From assembly GCF_000230715.2 (NCBI RefSeq), contig NC_019792.1, positions 930,001-994,000 of the forward strand: DNA of 64,000 bases, given 5' to 3'. Positions within the stretch are counted from its first letter, which is position 1; every line of letters starts with the position of its first letter. Both the position numbers and the translations under genes were made by a program. Shown in pieces: positions 35,006 to 43,624 of the stretch. Source of the DNA: Natronobacterium gregoryi SP2 (GTDB lineage Archaea > Halobacteriota > Halobacteria > Halobacteriales > Natrialbaceae). The notes under the pieces were generated by a model, which was given only the letters and a program-made list of their open reading frames with translations, did no database searches and was not told the origin of the DNA.

Positions 35006-35764
35006 TTACTCGTTCCGAGCGATCGTCAGATACCCCGTGTGACCCACGGGCGCCGTCGACGGCCTCGAGCCGCGGTCGTCGAACTGCATCTCGCGCTGGA
35101 TCGTCTCCCGCGTGCGGACGTCCGCGAGGTCGACCTCTCGAGCGGTCTCGACGACCTCGCGGGTCGATTCGATAAAGGGACTGTAGACCGCGACGAAGCC
35201 GCCGTCGACCAGCAGGTCGGGCGCGTGAGCCACGACGTCGGCCGCGTCACCCGTATCGAGCGTGAGCACGTCGAACGACGAGGGCTCGAGGTCCTCGACT
35301 TCCTCGAGCACGTCACCGGTCCGGACGTCGACGTCGTCCGCGACGCCCCCCAGTTCCATGTTCTCGCGGGCGACATCCGCGAAGTCGGCGTTTCGCTCGT
35401 AAGTGACGACCTCCGAGCCCGCCCGTGCCATCGAGGCCGCGAGCACGCCCGTCCCGGTGCCGGCGTCGAGCACGCGATCGCCTCGCGAGATGCCCGTCTC
35501 GCCGATCACCAGACCGACGTCGCGGGGAACCATCGGTGCGCCCGTGCGCTCGAAGTGGTGAAACAGGTCCGGGCCGCGAAGCCGCCGAACGTGGAACTCC
35601 TCGTCGAGATGCGTCTCGAGCGTCTGGCCGGGTTCGACATCCTCGGGGACCGCGAGCACGCCGAGGTCGGTCCCCATCTCCTCGCCGGGCTGGACGAGAA
35701 ACTCGCGGTCGCCCCGGACGAGCAGGACGGGGTTGCGGTCGTCGGTCGCGTCGGTTTCGATCAC
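35006..35764 (-). CDS. trmI: tRNA (adenine-N1)-methyltransferase TrmI
   Basis: 252 residues, GTG start at 35764. SAM-binding motif I is VLDAGTGTGVLAASMARAG after the TrmI-specific HHFERTGAPMVPRDVGLVIG segment, and VYSPFIEST is the motif near the adenine pocket. In archaea TrmI makes m1A at positions 57/58 of tRNA. It starts 5 bp after the NAC gene stops, suggesting an operon. Confidence 0.9.
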   Translation of the reverse strand: MIETDATDDRNPVLLVRGDREFLVQPGEEMGTDLGVLAVPEDVEPGQTLETHLDEEFHVRRLRGPDLFHHFERTGAPMVPRDVGLVIGETGISRGDRVLDAGTGTGVLAASMARAGSEVVTYERNADFADVARENMELGGVADDVDVRTGDVLEEVEDLEPSSFDVLTLDTGDAADVVAHAPDLLVDGGFVAVYSPFIESTREVVETAREVDLADVRTRETIQREMQFDDRGSRPSTAPVGHTGYLTIARNE

Positions 35765-35769
35765 GTCGG

Positions 35770-36138
35770 CTACTCGAGGTCCTCGACTGCCGCGGCGAGG
35801 TCGCCGTCGTTGTCTTCGAGCGCTTTGCGGGCCTCGTCCTCGCTGACGCCGGCGCGGGTCGCGACGAGGTCGACGTCGTCGTCGGGAATCGCCGAATCGC
35901 TTCCCGCATCACCGCCGGCGCTGCCGGCTTCGAACTCCTCGGGCGTGCCGATGATCTGGTAGGTTTCCTGTCCGCGGGCGTCCATCTTCGTGACCTCGGC
36001 GTCGCTGAAGACGAGGTCGTGGTCGCCCGTACGGATGATGACCTCCTCGGCGTCGATGTCCTCGACGTCGATACCCATCTGTTTCATCATCTGTTCCATC
36101 TTACGCGGATCGAGTCCGCCACCGCCTCCTCCGAACAT
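35770..36138 (-). CDS. nac: Nascent polypeptide-associated complex protein
   Basis: 122 residues from ATG 36138 ([24 protein letters not shown], the standard archaeal start). NAC beta-barrel core at ~18-60 ([23 protein letters not shown]) and a C-terminal UBA domain (~85-122, [18 protein letters not shown]). It forms homodimers that bind emerging nascent chains at the ribosome. Upstream gene of nac-trmI. Confidence 0.93.
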   Translation of the reverse strand: MFGGGGGGLDPRKMEQMMKQMGIDVEDIDAEEVIIRTGDHDLVFSDAEVTKMDARGQETYQIIGTPEEFEAGSAGGDAGSDSAIPDDDVDLVATRAGVSEDEARKALEDNDGDLAAAVEDLE

Positions 36139-36241
36139 ACCCGACACGTCGCCACCCGCGACCTTTTACTTTGTCGTTCCACCGGCGGGGCACGTACTCG
36201 AGGGTCGTCCCGACGACGTCGATCCTCTTCGTCGGTGAATC

Positions 36242-36264
36242 GCCTCGGGGTCAAGCCCCGGGGC
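36242..36264. other. Stable hairpin in the nac/PUA intergenic region
   Basis: GCCTCGGGG-TCAAG-CCCCGGGGC, nine pairs with one G-T. From family knowledge, hairpins of this kind followed by a CTTCTTGC-like stretch occur at ends of haloarchaeal IS200/IS605 elements; it could also act as the PUA gene's 3' structure. No transposase gene nearby. Confidence 0.35.
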
Positions 36265-36303
36265 AGTCTTCTTGCACTCTGTAAAGTGGAGGACTGTAGC
36301 GGA

Positions 36304-36792
36304 TCAGCTATCCGCTGGCGCGCCTTCGCGGACGCTGACTGCCATCCCCGTCTCGAAGTCCGCGATGGCGGCCGCGTCGAGTTCGGCGCGTCCCACAGCA
36401 AGTAACTCCCCGTTCTCGTGTTCGACCAGTACCTCATCACCCGGTCGGATCTCAGCGCCCGCCTCGAGGACGAACTTCGCGAAGACGTTCTTTTCGTCGC
36501 GGACGAAGGGTTCGCTCTCGTCGTCGACGACGACTCTGTAGGCTGGCGACTCGAGTGCTGTAGCGAGACGGCGACCGCCTTCGAGTCCGAGCGTGAACCG
36601 GCCGTCGATGCCGAACGAGGCGACGCGGCCGGCATCGGCGTGAATCTGCTGTGGTCGGCCTGAAGAGGTTCGCTTGAGACGCAGCGAGTCTGCAGGCGGG
36701 AACAGTGCCTCGCCCGCACCAGCACCGAACTGGTAGTCGGCGATCGTCCGTAACGTCGGCAGTCCCGCGTTCCCGTCGGCTGGTTCTCTCAT
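36304..36792 (-). CDS. PUA domain protein
   Basis: 162 residues from ATG 36792. The C-terminal half is a PUA RNA-binding domain (VVVDDESEPFVRDEKNVFAKFVLEAG, IRPGDEVLVEHENGELLAVGRA), as in archaeosine transglycosylase and related tRNA-modifying proteins. The N-terminal ~70 residues (LPTLRTIADYQFGAGAGEALFP...SSGRPQQI) match the stand-alone archaeal PUA family. RNA target unknown. Confidence 0.82.
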   Translation of the reverse strand: MREPADGNAGLPTLRTIADYQFGAGAGEALFPPADSLRLKRTSSGRPQQIHADAGRVASFGIDGRFTLGLEGGRRLATALESPAYRVVVDDESEPFVRDEKNVFAKFVLEAGAEIRPGDEVLVEHENGELLAVGRAELDAAAIADFETGMAVSVREGAPADS

Positions 36793-36888
36793 CGGCCGGA
36801 GTTGGGGCTGGGCGTCGAAAACCCTTCGGCATAGGATCGCTCCTGTGGCGTGTCTCTCGATGGCACGGTGGGCGTACAACCAAGACGG

Positions 36889-36895
36889 TTATATA
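36889..36895 (+). promoter_or_regulatory. TATA box for the 60-residue membrane protein
   Basis: TTATATA, 25-31 nt before ATG 36920, the spacing of a leaderless haloarchaeal transcript. Confidence 0.6.
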
Positions 36896-36919
36896 GATCG
36901 GCTCGGTACTCGATAGTGA

Positions 36920-37102
36920 ATGAATCTCGCGCAAGTCGCGCTCGGCACGGGGTTACTCGGCGTGAGTACCCTAGCGTTCGTCGGGCCGACGATGCTCGAG
37001 TCCTACGTTCTCTATACCTTGATCGGTCTCGGCCTCGTCGTCGGGACGGTTGCGTTGCTCGCCTGTCGGGCACGGGAGACCCTGACAGTAGACCCGCAGT
37101 GA
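36920..37102 (+). CDS. Small two-helix membrane protein
   Basis: 60 residues with two hydrophobic segments (VALGTGLLGVSTLAFVG and YVLYTLIGLGLVVGTVALL) and a short polar tail. A well-placed TATA box supports expression. No family recognised. Confidence 0.65.
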   Translation: MNLAQVALGTGLLGVSTLAFVGPTMLESYVLYTLIGLGLVVGTVALLACRARETLTVDPQ

Positions 37103-37214
37103 ATGGGTGGACTTTCACCTCGCTACCGCTGTAACGGTGGCGTCGCTCTCGGACGAACTGTCGGAACGATATCCCAGTGAACGGCTTTGGATTGCAAGTG
37201 GGTCGGCACCGACT

Positions 37215-37310
37215 GATACGGTTTGCTGTCAGTCAGTTCCGGCGCGACCACAGGGGGCTCGCGGTTGCGCCGGTCTATCGGTACAGCGTTCCGTATGGCA
37301 GGAAACCGTA
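37215..37310. repeat. Family A hairpin repeat, copy 3
   Basis: Best-preserved copy: ATACGGTTTGCTGT outer arm, CCGGCGCGACC / GGTTGCGCCGG inner arm, right ends ACAGCGTTCCGTAT (37283-37296) and a second AAACCGTATTA. The TTA that follows the second CCGTA is the stop codon (TAA) of the NYN gene. Lies between convergent genes. Confidence 0.85.
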
Positions 37311-37808
37311 TTAGAGAAGGAACGTCTCGTGTCGTTCGCCCAGATCGAGAAACGCGTCCGCCTCGCCGACCAGTTCTTCGGCAGTCGAAGATTCAAACGC
37401 CATCACCTCGACGCGGACGCCCTCGTGGCGCAAGTGCGAGCAGAGCCGGGAGAAGTCGCCGTCACCCGTACAGAGAACGATCGTGTCGACGTGGTTCGCG
37501 AGCGTGACGGCATCTAAACTCATGCCCACGTCCCAGTCTGCTTTCTTCGTCCCGTCCGAAAACGTCTTGATGTCTTTGATTTTCGTCTCGAAGCCGATGT
37601 CGACCAGCGCGTCGAAGAAACTCTCCTCTTCGGGTGCGTCCGCACGGATGACGTAAGCGATCGCGCGAGTGAGCTGTCGATCCTGGACTGCCTTCTCGAG
37701 GAGCGCGGAGTAGTCGATATTGCGGCTATGGAGACTCTGTGCAGTGTGATAGAGGTTCTGCGCGTCGACGAGAACGGCGACGCGCTGACCGGCATGTATT
37801 TCCGTCAC
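37311..37808 (-). CDS. NYN domain (LabA/PIN-like) putative ribonuclease
   Basis: 165 residues. PIN-like acidic site: Asp15 and Asn18 in VLVDAQNLY, Asp91/Asp93 in KADWDVGM, Asp116/Asp118 in CTGDGDFSRL, all as in the NYN/LabA family of metal-dependent RNases. Basic, single-domain, no HTH or OST-HTH tail. RNA target unknown. Its stop codon is the terminal TAA of a Family A repeat. Confidence 0.88.
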   Translation of the reverse strand: MTEIHAGQRVAVLVDAQNLYHTAQSLHSRNIDYSALLEKAVQDRQLTRAIAYVIRADAPEEESFFDALVDIGFETKIKDIKTFSDGTKKADWDVGMSLDAVTLANHVDTIVLCTGDGDFSRLCSHLRHEGVRVEVMAFESSTAEELVGEADAFLDLGERHETFLL

Positions 37809-37878
37809 GGGTTAGGTTGTGACGGCGTACGGTAAAAATCGCGTCGATTGTGCGAATTTTTTCGCCCCGGTGACGGGT

Positions 37879-38703
37879 TCAGCGTCGCAGTTTCTCGATG
37901 CGCTTTTCCGTGGGCGGATGAGACGCAAACAGCGACTCGAACAGGCCGCGCTCGGAGTTGAAGATACAGAGTGCGGCCTGGCTGTCGTCGATTGTCGACT
38001 CGCGGTTCTCGGCGCCCTTCGAGATCTTTTCGAGTGCTCGAGCGAGCGGGTCGCCGCTGCCGATGTACTGACGGGCGTCGTCGTCGGCGACGTACTCGCG
38101 GTAGCGCGAGATCGCCATCACCAGCACCGTGACGAGCATCTGGGCGAACATCGAGAGGATCCAGCCGGCGATGAAGCCACCGGGGTTGTCCTCGCCCGCG
38201 AACACGTAGACGAAGTAGACGGCGTAGCCGACCATCATCCCGATGGAGCTCCCGACCGTCATCATCAACACGTCGCGGTTCTTGATGTGGGCGAGTTCAT
38301 GGGCGACGACGCCCTCGAGTTCGTCACGGTCGAGCAGGCGAATGAGTTCCTCGCTGACGACGACGACGCCGTTGCCCTTCCGGCCGGTGGCAAAGGCGTT
38401 GGGGACGCCCATCTCCTGGACCATCAGTTTGGGCTTATCGATGCCCATATCGCGACTCAACGACTCCGTCATCCGGTGGATGTCGGCGTATTTACCGCTT
38501 TCGGGCATCTCTTCGGCTTTCCTGGTTGCCATCCAGGTACCGAACTTGTACTGGGCGAACGGGAACGATACCAGCAGCAACAGGACCAGTGGCCAGCCCT
38601 GCGTCCCGAGAAACGCCAGTCCAACAGCCCCGACAAACAGGTACAGCGCCGCCAGCATCGAGCCGACGACGAACATTCGTAGTTTTAATCCGAAGTCTGT
38701 CAT
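37879..38703 (-). CDS. htpX: Protease HtpX
   Basis: 274 residues. Typical HtpX: two N-terminal membrane segments (11-32, 37-52), HELAH at 125-129 (zinc), two further segments (~140-165, ~170-195), third ligand in SRYREYVADDDA, and a SHPPTEKRIEKL tail. Membrane zinc protease for damaged membrane proteins. Third M48 gene in the window and the most canonical. TATA box at 38727-38735. Confidence 0.92.
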   Translation of the reverse strand: MTDFGLKLRMFVVGSMLAALYLFVGAVGLAFLGTQGWPLVLLLLVSFPFAQYKFGTWMATRKAEEMPESGKYADIHRMTESLSRDMGIDKPKLMVQEMGVPNAFATGRKGNGVVVVSEELIRLLDRDELEGVVAHELAHIKNRDVLMMTVGSSIGMMVGYAVYFVYVFAGEDNPGGFIAGWILSMFAQMLVTVLVMAISRYREYVADDDARQYIGSGDPLARALEKISKGAENRESTIDDSQAALCIFNSERGLFESLFASHPPTEKRIEKLRR

Positions 38704-39126
38704 AGGCGTCCGTAAGCAGTCAGGATGTATAAATTTCGTGGGATCGGCTAGCCCGGACCGGCAAGCGACTCGGCGTGATCGTCTCCAGAAGCAGTTTTCG
38801 GTTCCGCTGTGAACAGTCTTCAGACGAGTCAGGTCGAACGAGCGAGCGGTCTCGAGCACCGAGACGATCCGACCGATCGCGGCCAAATACGCGGTGAGCG
38901 TAATTGATAAGATCGGTGCGCTCGCGGTGTAGTGTATGCTTCGCGTCGCTCGCCGCTCGGTTCGTCCCGCGGGGAGTGAGGCGTGTGCCGTTTCTTTTGC
39001 GAAACCGGTCGGTAAAAAACGCGCCTGAACAGTGCTCGAGGCGAGCGTAGCGACCTCGTTTCGGGTGCGATTTCGGCGACGGCGCTCGGCCAGTTCGACT
39101 GACCAACCGACCGGTGAACGAAACAC
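38704..39126. other. Divergent intergenic region htpX/dapA
   Basis: Besides the htpX TATA box I see no gene. GTCGGTAAAAAACGCG around 39008-39023 is an A-rich stretch that may belong to the dapA promoter, which would give dapA a long leader (~70-100 nt). A long minus-strand open frame here lacks start and family features. Confidence 0.5.
38727..38735 (-). promoter_or_regulatory. TATA box for htpX
   Basis: Minus-strand AATTTATAC, 24-32 nt before the htpX ATG. Confidence 0.55.
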
Positions 39127-40056
39127 ATGACACACGACATCGACCTTTCGGGCGTCTTCCCAGCAATGTGTACGCCCTTCGACGAAGCGGAACGCATCGA
39201 CTTCGAAACGCTCCAGGAAGAGACACGGCGACTCGAGGCCGCCGGCGTCGACGGACTCGTTCCCGTCGGCTCCACGGGTGAGTCAGCGACGCTGTCCCAC
39301 GACGAACACATCCAGGTCGTCGAGGCGGTCATCGACGCCGTCGACGACGTGCCCGTCGTCGCGGGCGCTGGTTCGAACAACACTCGCGAGGCACTCGAGT
39401 TGTCCGAACGCGCCGCCGACGCTGGTGCCGACGCACTGCTTCTCATCTCGCCGTACTACAACAAGCCCGAACAGCAGGGGCTGATCGACCACTACGAGAC
39501 GATCGCGGATGCCGTCGACCTGCCACAGATCGTCTACAACGTCCCCTCGCGGACGGGACGCTCGATCGACGCCGACACCGCCGTTTCCCTCGCCAGCCAC
39601 GAAAATATCGCGGGCTACAAGGCCGCGAGCGGCGACCTCGGGTTGATCGGGGAGATCGCCGAACGCACCCGCGACGAAGAGTTCGCCGTCCTCTCGGGCG
39701 ACGACGCACTCACGCTGCCGGCCATCTCCGTCGGCGGCACCGGCGCGATCAGCGTCGCGGCGAACGTCGAGCCCAAACGGACCTGTGCGATGGTCGGCGC
39801 GGCACTCGAGGGTGACTACGCCCGCGCCCAGGAACTCCACCATGAACTCGGTCCGCTGTTCCGGGAACTGTTCGTCGAGACCAACCCGATCCCGGCCAAG
39901 GAGGCCATGGAGATTCGTGGCTACGGCCCCGCCCGCCTGCGCTCGCCGCTCACCCGGCTCTCGGAGGAACACCGCGACCACCTCGAGGCGGTTCTCGCCG
40001 ACCTCGAGACGGAGTCGCCCGCGCTCGCGGACGGCGGTCCGGAGGGTAATCGATGA
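39127..40056 (+). CDS. dapA: 4-hydroxy-tetrahydrodipicolinate synthase
   Basis: 309 residues. Class I aldolase-type enzyme joining pyruvate and aspartate semialdehyde, the entry to diaminopimelate/lysine. Schiff-base Lys165 in IAGYKAASGD, Tyr137 in VYNVP, and the GSTGES motif at 48-53. First of dapA-dapB-dapD, with a 4-bp ATGA overlap to dapB. The haloarchaeal dap route serves lysine only, as there is no peptidoglycan. Confidence 0.93.
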   Translation: MTHDIDLSGVFPAMCTPFDEAERIDFETLQEETRRLEAAGVDGLVPVGSTGESATLSHDEHIQVVEAVIDAVDDVPVVAGAGSNNTREALELSERAADAGADALLLISPYYNKPEQQGLIDHYETIADAVDLPQIVYNVPSRTGRSIDADTAVSLASHENIAGYKAASGDLGLIGEIAERTRDEEFAVLSGDDALTLPAISVGGTGAISVAANVEPKRTCAMVGAALEGDYARAQELHHELGPLFRELFVETNPIPAKEAMEIRGYGPARLRSPLTRLSEEHRDHLEAVLADLETESPALADGGPEGNR

Positions 40057-40826
40057 CCGTCAGGATCGCCGTCACCGGTGCGACCGGCCGGATGGGACGC
40101 GAGGTCGCCGCCGCCGTCGAGGATCACGAGGACGCCGAGGTCGCGTTCGCGGTCACCCGTGATCCGGACGGCGAGCGCATCAAGGGCGTTCCCCTCGAGC
40201 CGGCAGCAGAGTTCGACGCCCTGCTCGCCGCAGACGACCCCGACGCCGTCGTCGATTTCACGGGTCCCGAATCCGCGCTCGAGTACGCTCGCGCCTGCGT
40301 CGAGGCCGACGCGGACGTCGCCTTCGTGACGGGGACGACCGGGTTCAACGACGAGGAGTTCGACCGACTCGAGGAGACCGGCGAGTCGATCCCGCTCTTG
40401 CACGCGCCGAACTTCGCACGCGGCGTCCAGGCGCTGGTCAACGTCGTCGGGCAGGCGGTCCGGAACCTGCCGGGATACGATGTCGAACTGGTCGAGACCC
40501 ACCACAACGGCAAGCGCGACGCTCCCAGCGGAACCGCCAACCGACTGCTCTCCGAGATCGAGGACAACGGCGAGTTCGCCGGCCGAAATCACGGCCGCGA
40601 GGGAGAAAAACCCCGCGAGGAAGGCGAGATCGGTGTCCACGCCCTGCGGGCCGGAAACGTCACCGGCGAACACGAGGTCGTCCTCGCGGGCAACGACGAG
40701 GAACTCCGGCTGACCCACCGCGCCGAGGATCGCGGCGTGTTCGCGGCTGGCGCGGTCGATGCGGCAGTCTGGATCGCTGGACAGAAGGCAGGCCGATACG
40801 AGTTTGCGGACGTGATCGACGAATGA
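40053..40826 (+). CDS. dapB: 4-hydroxy-tetrahydrodipicolinate reductase
   Basis: 257 residues. N-terminal NAD(P)H-binding VTGATGRMGREVA; catalytic HHNGKRDAPSGT with His150/His151 and Lys154. Reduces HTPA to tetrahydrodipicolinate. Overlaps dapA and dapD by 4 bp each, so the three are translationally coupled. Confidence 0.94.
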   Translation: MTVRIAVTGATGRMGREVAAAVEDHEDAEVAFAVTRDPDGERIKGVPLEPAAEFDALLAADDPDAVVDFTGPESALEYARACVEADADVAFVTGTTGFNDEEFDRLEETGESIPLLHAPNFARGVQALVNVVGQAVRNLPGYDVELVETHHNGKRDAPSGTANRLLSEIEDNGEFAGRNHGREGEKPREEGEIGVHALRAGNVTGEHEVVLAGNDEELRLTHRAEDRGVFAAGAVDAAVWIAGQKAGRYEFADVIDE

Positions 40827-41704
40827 GTACACTCGAGTCCGACATCGAACAACTGTGGAGGCGATACGACACTGGCGAGGTAACCGCCGAGACCGCCGGA
40901 CAGGACGAGTACGCGACCCTGGAAGCGTTCCTCGAGGCCCTCGAGGCCGGCGAGATCCGCGCCGCCGAGAAGCGCAACAGCGCCGAGCAGCGCTCGGCTG
41001 GCTCCCGGACATCGTCCGGGAACGGCGAGTGGGAGGCAAACGAGTGGGTCAAACAGGGTATTCTGCTGAACTTCGGGCTGCGGGAGAGCCAGGCCTACGA
41101 GTACGGCGACGTCGACCACTACGACGTGCTCCCCCTTCGCGAGACCGCCGATCTCGGCGCTCGCGGCACCCGGAACACCCCCGACGGGACGACGATCCGA
41201 CGCGGTGCCTACCTCGGCTCGGACTGCATCATGATGAGCCCGAGTTTCGTCAACGTCGGGGCCTACGTGGGCGACGGCACGCTCGTCGACTCCTGTGACA
41301 CGGTCGGCTCCTGTGCCCAGATCGGCGAGAACGTCAAACTCGGTGCGAACACACTCATTGGGGGCGTACTGGAACCCGTCGAGGACGCGCCCGTCGTCGT
41401 CGAAGACAACGTTTCACTCGGCGCGGGCTGTCGAGTTACCTCTGGTTTCGTCGTCGGCGAGAACAGCGTCGTCGGCGAGAACACGTTGCTGACGCCGCGC
41501 ATCCCCGTCTACGACCTCGTCGAAGAGGAGATTCTCTACGGCGAACTACCCGCCAACCGCCGCGCATTCACCCGGTTCGTCGACTCCTCGGTCAGCGACC
41601 ACGACCTCTTCGAAGGCGGTGCGTACAAACCCGCCGTCGTCGCAACCGACCTCGAGACGGAGACGCTCGAGGCGACCGAACGCGAGGACGCGTTGCGCGA
41701 GTAG
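40823..41704 (+). CDS. dapD: Tetrahydrodipicolinate N-succinyltransferase
   Basis: 293 residues. Left-handed beta-helix acyltransferase with hexapeptide repeats (SFVNVGAYVGDGTLVDSCDT, AQIGENVKLGANTLIGG, SVVGENTLL). Presence of dapD with a downstream dapE shows that the succinylase branch is used. Converges on the ABC ATPase gene, 4 bp away. Confidence 0.93.
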   Translation: MSTLESDIEQLWRRYDTGEVTAETAGQDEYATLEAFLEALEAGEIRAAEKRNSAEQRSAGSRTSSGNGEWEANEWVKQGILLNFGLRESQAYEYGDVDHYDVLPLRETADLGARGTRNTPDGTTIRRGAYLGSDCIMMSPSFVNVGAYVGDGTLVDSCDTVGSCAQIGENVKLGANTLIGGVLEPVEDAPVVVEDNVSLGAGCRVTSGFVVGENSVVGENTLLTPRIPVYDLVEEEILYGELPANRRAFTRFVDSSVSDHDLFEGGAYKPAVVATDLETETLEATEREDALRE

Positions 41705-41708
41705 TCGC

Positions 41709-42524
41709 CTACCTGCCGTCTCGTCGTTCGGACTCGGCTCCCCGACCGTCGTCTTCGCTTCTCGAGAGTGGGCGTTCGGGGATCACAATCCGACGCCCGT
41801 CGTGGCTGGTAACTGTGGCGTCGACCCCGTAGACGTCTCGGATCGTCTCCGGCGTCAGGATCTCTGGGCCGCCGGCTGCGACGATTCGATCGTCGTGTAA
41901 CATCGCCAGTCGATCGCAGTAGCGGGTCGCCAGGTTCAGGTCGTGTATCGCCACGACTGCAGCCATGCCGTCGTCGATCTCCTCTCGGACGACGTCGAGG
42001 ACCTCGAGTTGGTGTCTGACGTCTAAGTTGCTCGTCGGTTCGTCGAGCAACAGCACCGTCGCCTCCTGGACGAGCGCCCGACCGATCAACACCTTCTGTT
42101 GCTGGCCACCGCTTAGCTCGTCGAGGGATCGCAACGCGAACGGCTCGAGGTCGAGTCGCTCGATCACGTCCGTGACGGTCGCTCGATCGTCGTCGGTCGG
42201 CCGCCACTGGACGTGGGGTTTGCGTCCCATCAGGATCGTATCGAACACCGTCGACGGGAACGTGGCGTCTTCCTGCTGGGGAACGTATCCCATCCGGCGG
42301 GCGATTCCCTCACGGCTCAGTTCGTCGACGTTCTCTCCGTCGACGAGCACCGCTCCACTGTCGGGTTCGATGATCCGATTGAGACAGCGCAACAGGGTGC
42401 TCTTCCCGGACCCGTTCGGGCCGACGATCCCGAGTAACTGACCCCGCTCGAGTTCGAGGTCGACGCCGTCGAGCACTGGATCGCTGTCGTAAGCGAACTC
42501 GACGTCACACACGTCGAGTCTCAC
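41709..42524 (-). CDS. ABC transporter ATP-binding protein, FecE/BtuD type (metal or cobalamin)
   Basis: 271 residues. Walker A GPNGSGKST (35-43), Q-loop YVPQQE, signature LSGGQQQKV, Walker B VLLLDEPTS, and the H-loop VAIHDLNLA. The FepC/BtuD subfamily energises uptake of ferric siderophores, haem, cobalamin or metal. Overlaps the permease by 4 bp. Last gene of the binding protein-permease-ATPase operon; nikR lies divergent. Confidence 0.92.
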   Translation of the reverse strand: MRLDVCDVEFAYDSDPVLDGVDLELERGQLLGIVGPNGSGKSTLLRCLNRIIEPDSGAVLVDGENVDELSREGIARRMGYVPQQEDATFPSTVFDTILMGRKPHVQWRPTDDDRATVTDVIERLDLEPFALRSLDELSGGQQQKVLIGRALVQEATVLLLDEPTSNLDVRHQLEVLDVVREEIDDGMAAVVAIHDLNLATRYCDRLAMLHDDRIVAAGGPEILTPETIRDVYGVDATVTSHDGRRIVIPERPLSRSEDDGRGAESERRDGR

Positions 42525-43618
42525 CAGTAATCCCTCCGTGCGATGACGAGGTAGAGAAACAGCGGTGCACCCAGAAACGACGTCAGGATACCGACTGGCA
42601 ATACGACGGGGGCGATGATAGTTCGGGCGACGGTATCGGACGCGAGCAACAACACGCCCCCGGCCAGAACGGACGCGGGTAGCAAGAATCGTTCGTCGCC
42701 GCCGATCACCTTTCGGACGATGTGGGGGACGACCAGTCCGACGAAGCCGATGATGCCGACGAACGAGATGACGAACGCGGTTACCAGTGACGCGACGATC
42801 ATGCCCCGAATCCGGAGTTGTTCGACGTTCACGCCGAGACTCGTCGCGGTTTCGTCGCCGGCGTTCAACGCCGTGTAGCTCCAGCCGTTGTACACGAAGT
42901 ACGCGGTGCCGGCAGCCGTCGCGAGAACCATCACCGCCAGATCACTCCAGGTCGCCCGGCCGACGTCACCGAACGTCCAGTAGACGATCGCGGCCACCTC
43001 TACGTCTTGAGCGAAGTACTGAACGAGCGACAGCGACGCGGTAAACATGGAACCGAGGGCGACGCCCGAAAGGATCAGCGTCTCCGGTGACGCTCGGGCG
43101 TACTTGACGAGTGCCAGGATGACGCCGGTCGAAACGAGCGACCAGACGAACGCCGAGAACGTCACCAGGTACGGATTGTCGACGACGATCGACGCGTCGC
43201 TCCCGCCTGTCGTTCCGCCGACCCCGAGAAAGACGATGGCGAATGCAGCACCAAACGCTGCAGCCTGAGAGATGCCAAGGGTAAACGGTGAGCCGAGTGG
43301 GTTCCGCAGTACGTTTTGCATCGCGGTTCCCGCGACCGCCAGTCCGCCACCGGCGACGATCGCCGCGAGTGCCTGTGGCAGTCGGACGTTCCACACGATC
43401 GTCTGCGTCGTCGCGTCTGCGTTACCCAGCAGTCCCGCGAGAACGTCTGTGAGCGGAAGTCGAACCGGTCCAATGGCGAGCGACGCGAGGAACGTAACCA
43501 CCAGCAAGACGCCACAGACGACTGTAAACAGTAGCTTTCGCCCGACGAACTGCTCGTACGTCGAGCGAACGGTACCAGTAACCGCATCGTCTCGTCGACC
43601 GGAACTGTCTCGTTCCAT
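42521..43618 (-). CDS. FecCD/BtuC-type ABC permease
   Basis: 365 residues with about ten membrane segments. Family landmarks: NPLGSPFTLGISQAAAFGA, LSGVALGSMF, and IGFVGLVVPHIVR (coupling helix region). It forms the homodimeric channel with the adjacent ATPase. Starts 6 bp after the binding-protein gene ends. Confidence 0.92.
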   Translation of the reverse strand: MERDSSGRRDDAVTGTVRSTYEQFVGRKLLFTVVCGVLLVVTFLASLAIGPVRLPLTDVLAGLLGNADATTQTIVWNVRLPQALAAIVAGGGLAVAGTAMQNVLRNPLGSPFTLGISQAAAFGAAFAIVFLGVGGTTGGSDASIVVDNPYLVTFSAFVWSLVSTGVILALVKYARASPETLILSGVALGSMFTASLSLVQYFAQDVEVAAIVYWTFGDVGRATWSDLAVMVLATAAGTAYFVYNGWSYTALNAGDETATSLGVNVEQLRIRGMIVASLVTAFVISFVGIIGFVGLVVPHIVRKVIGGDERFLLPASVLAGGVLLLASDTVARTIIAPVVLPVGILTSFLGAPLFLYLVIARRDYW

Positions 43619-43624
43619 GCTCGG

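Noticed and set aside
38750-38960. Minus-strand frame with a hydrophobic stretch (ILSITLTAYLAAIGRIVSVLE) as a membrane protein
   Set aside because: No ATG/GTG with a promoter in frame, and it merges into htpX's upstream promoter; considered fortuitous.
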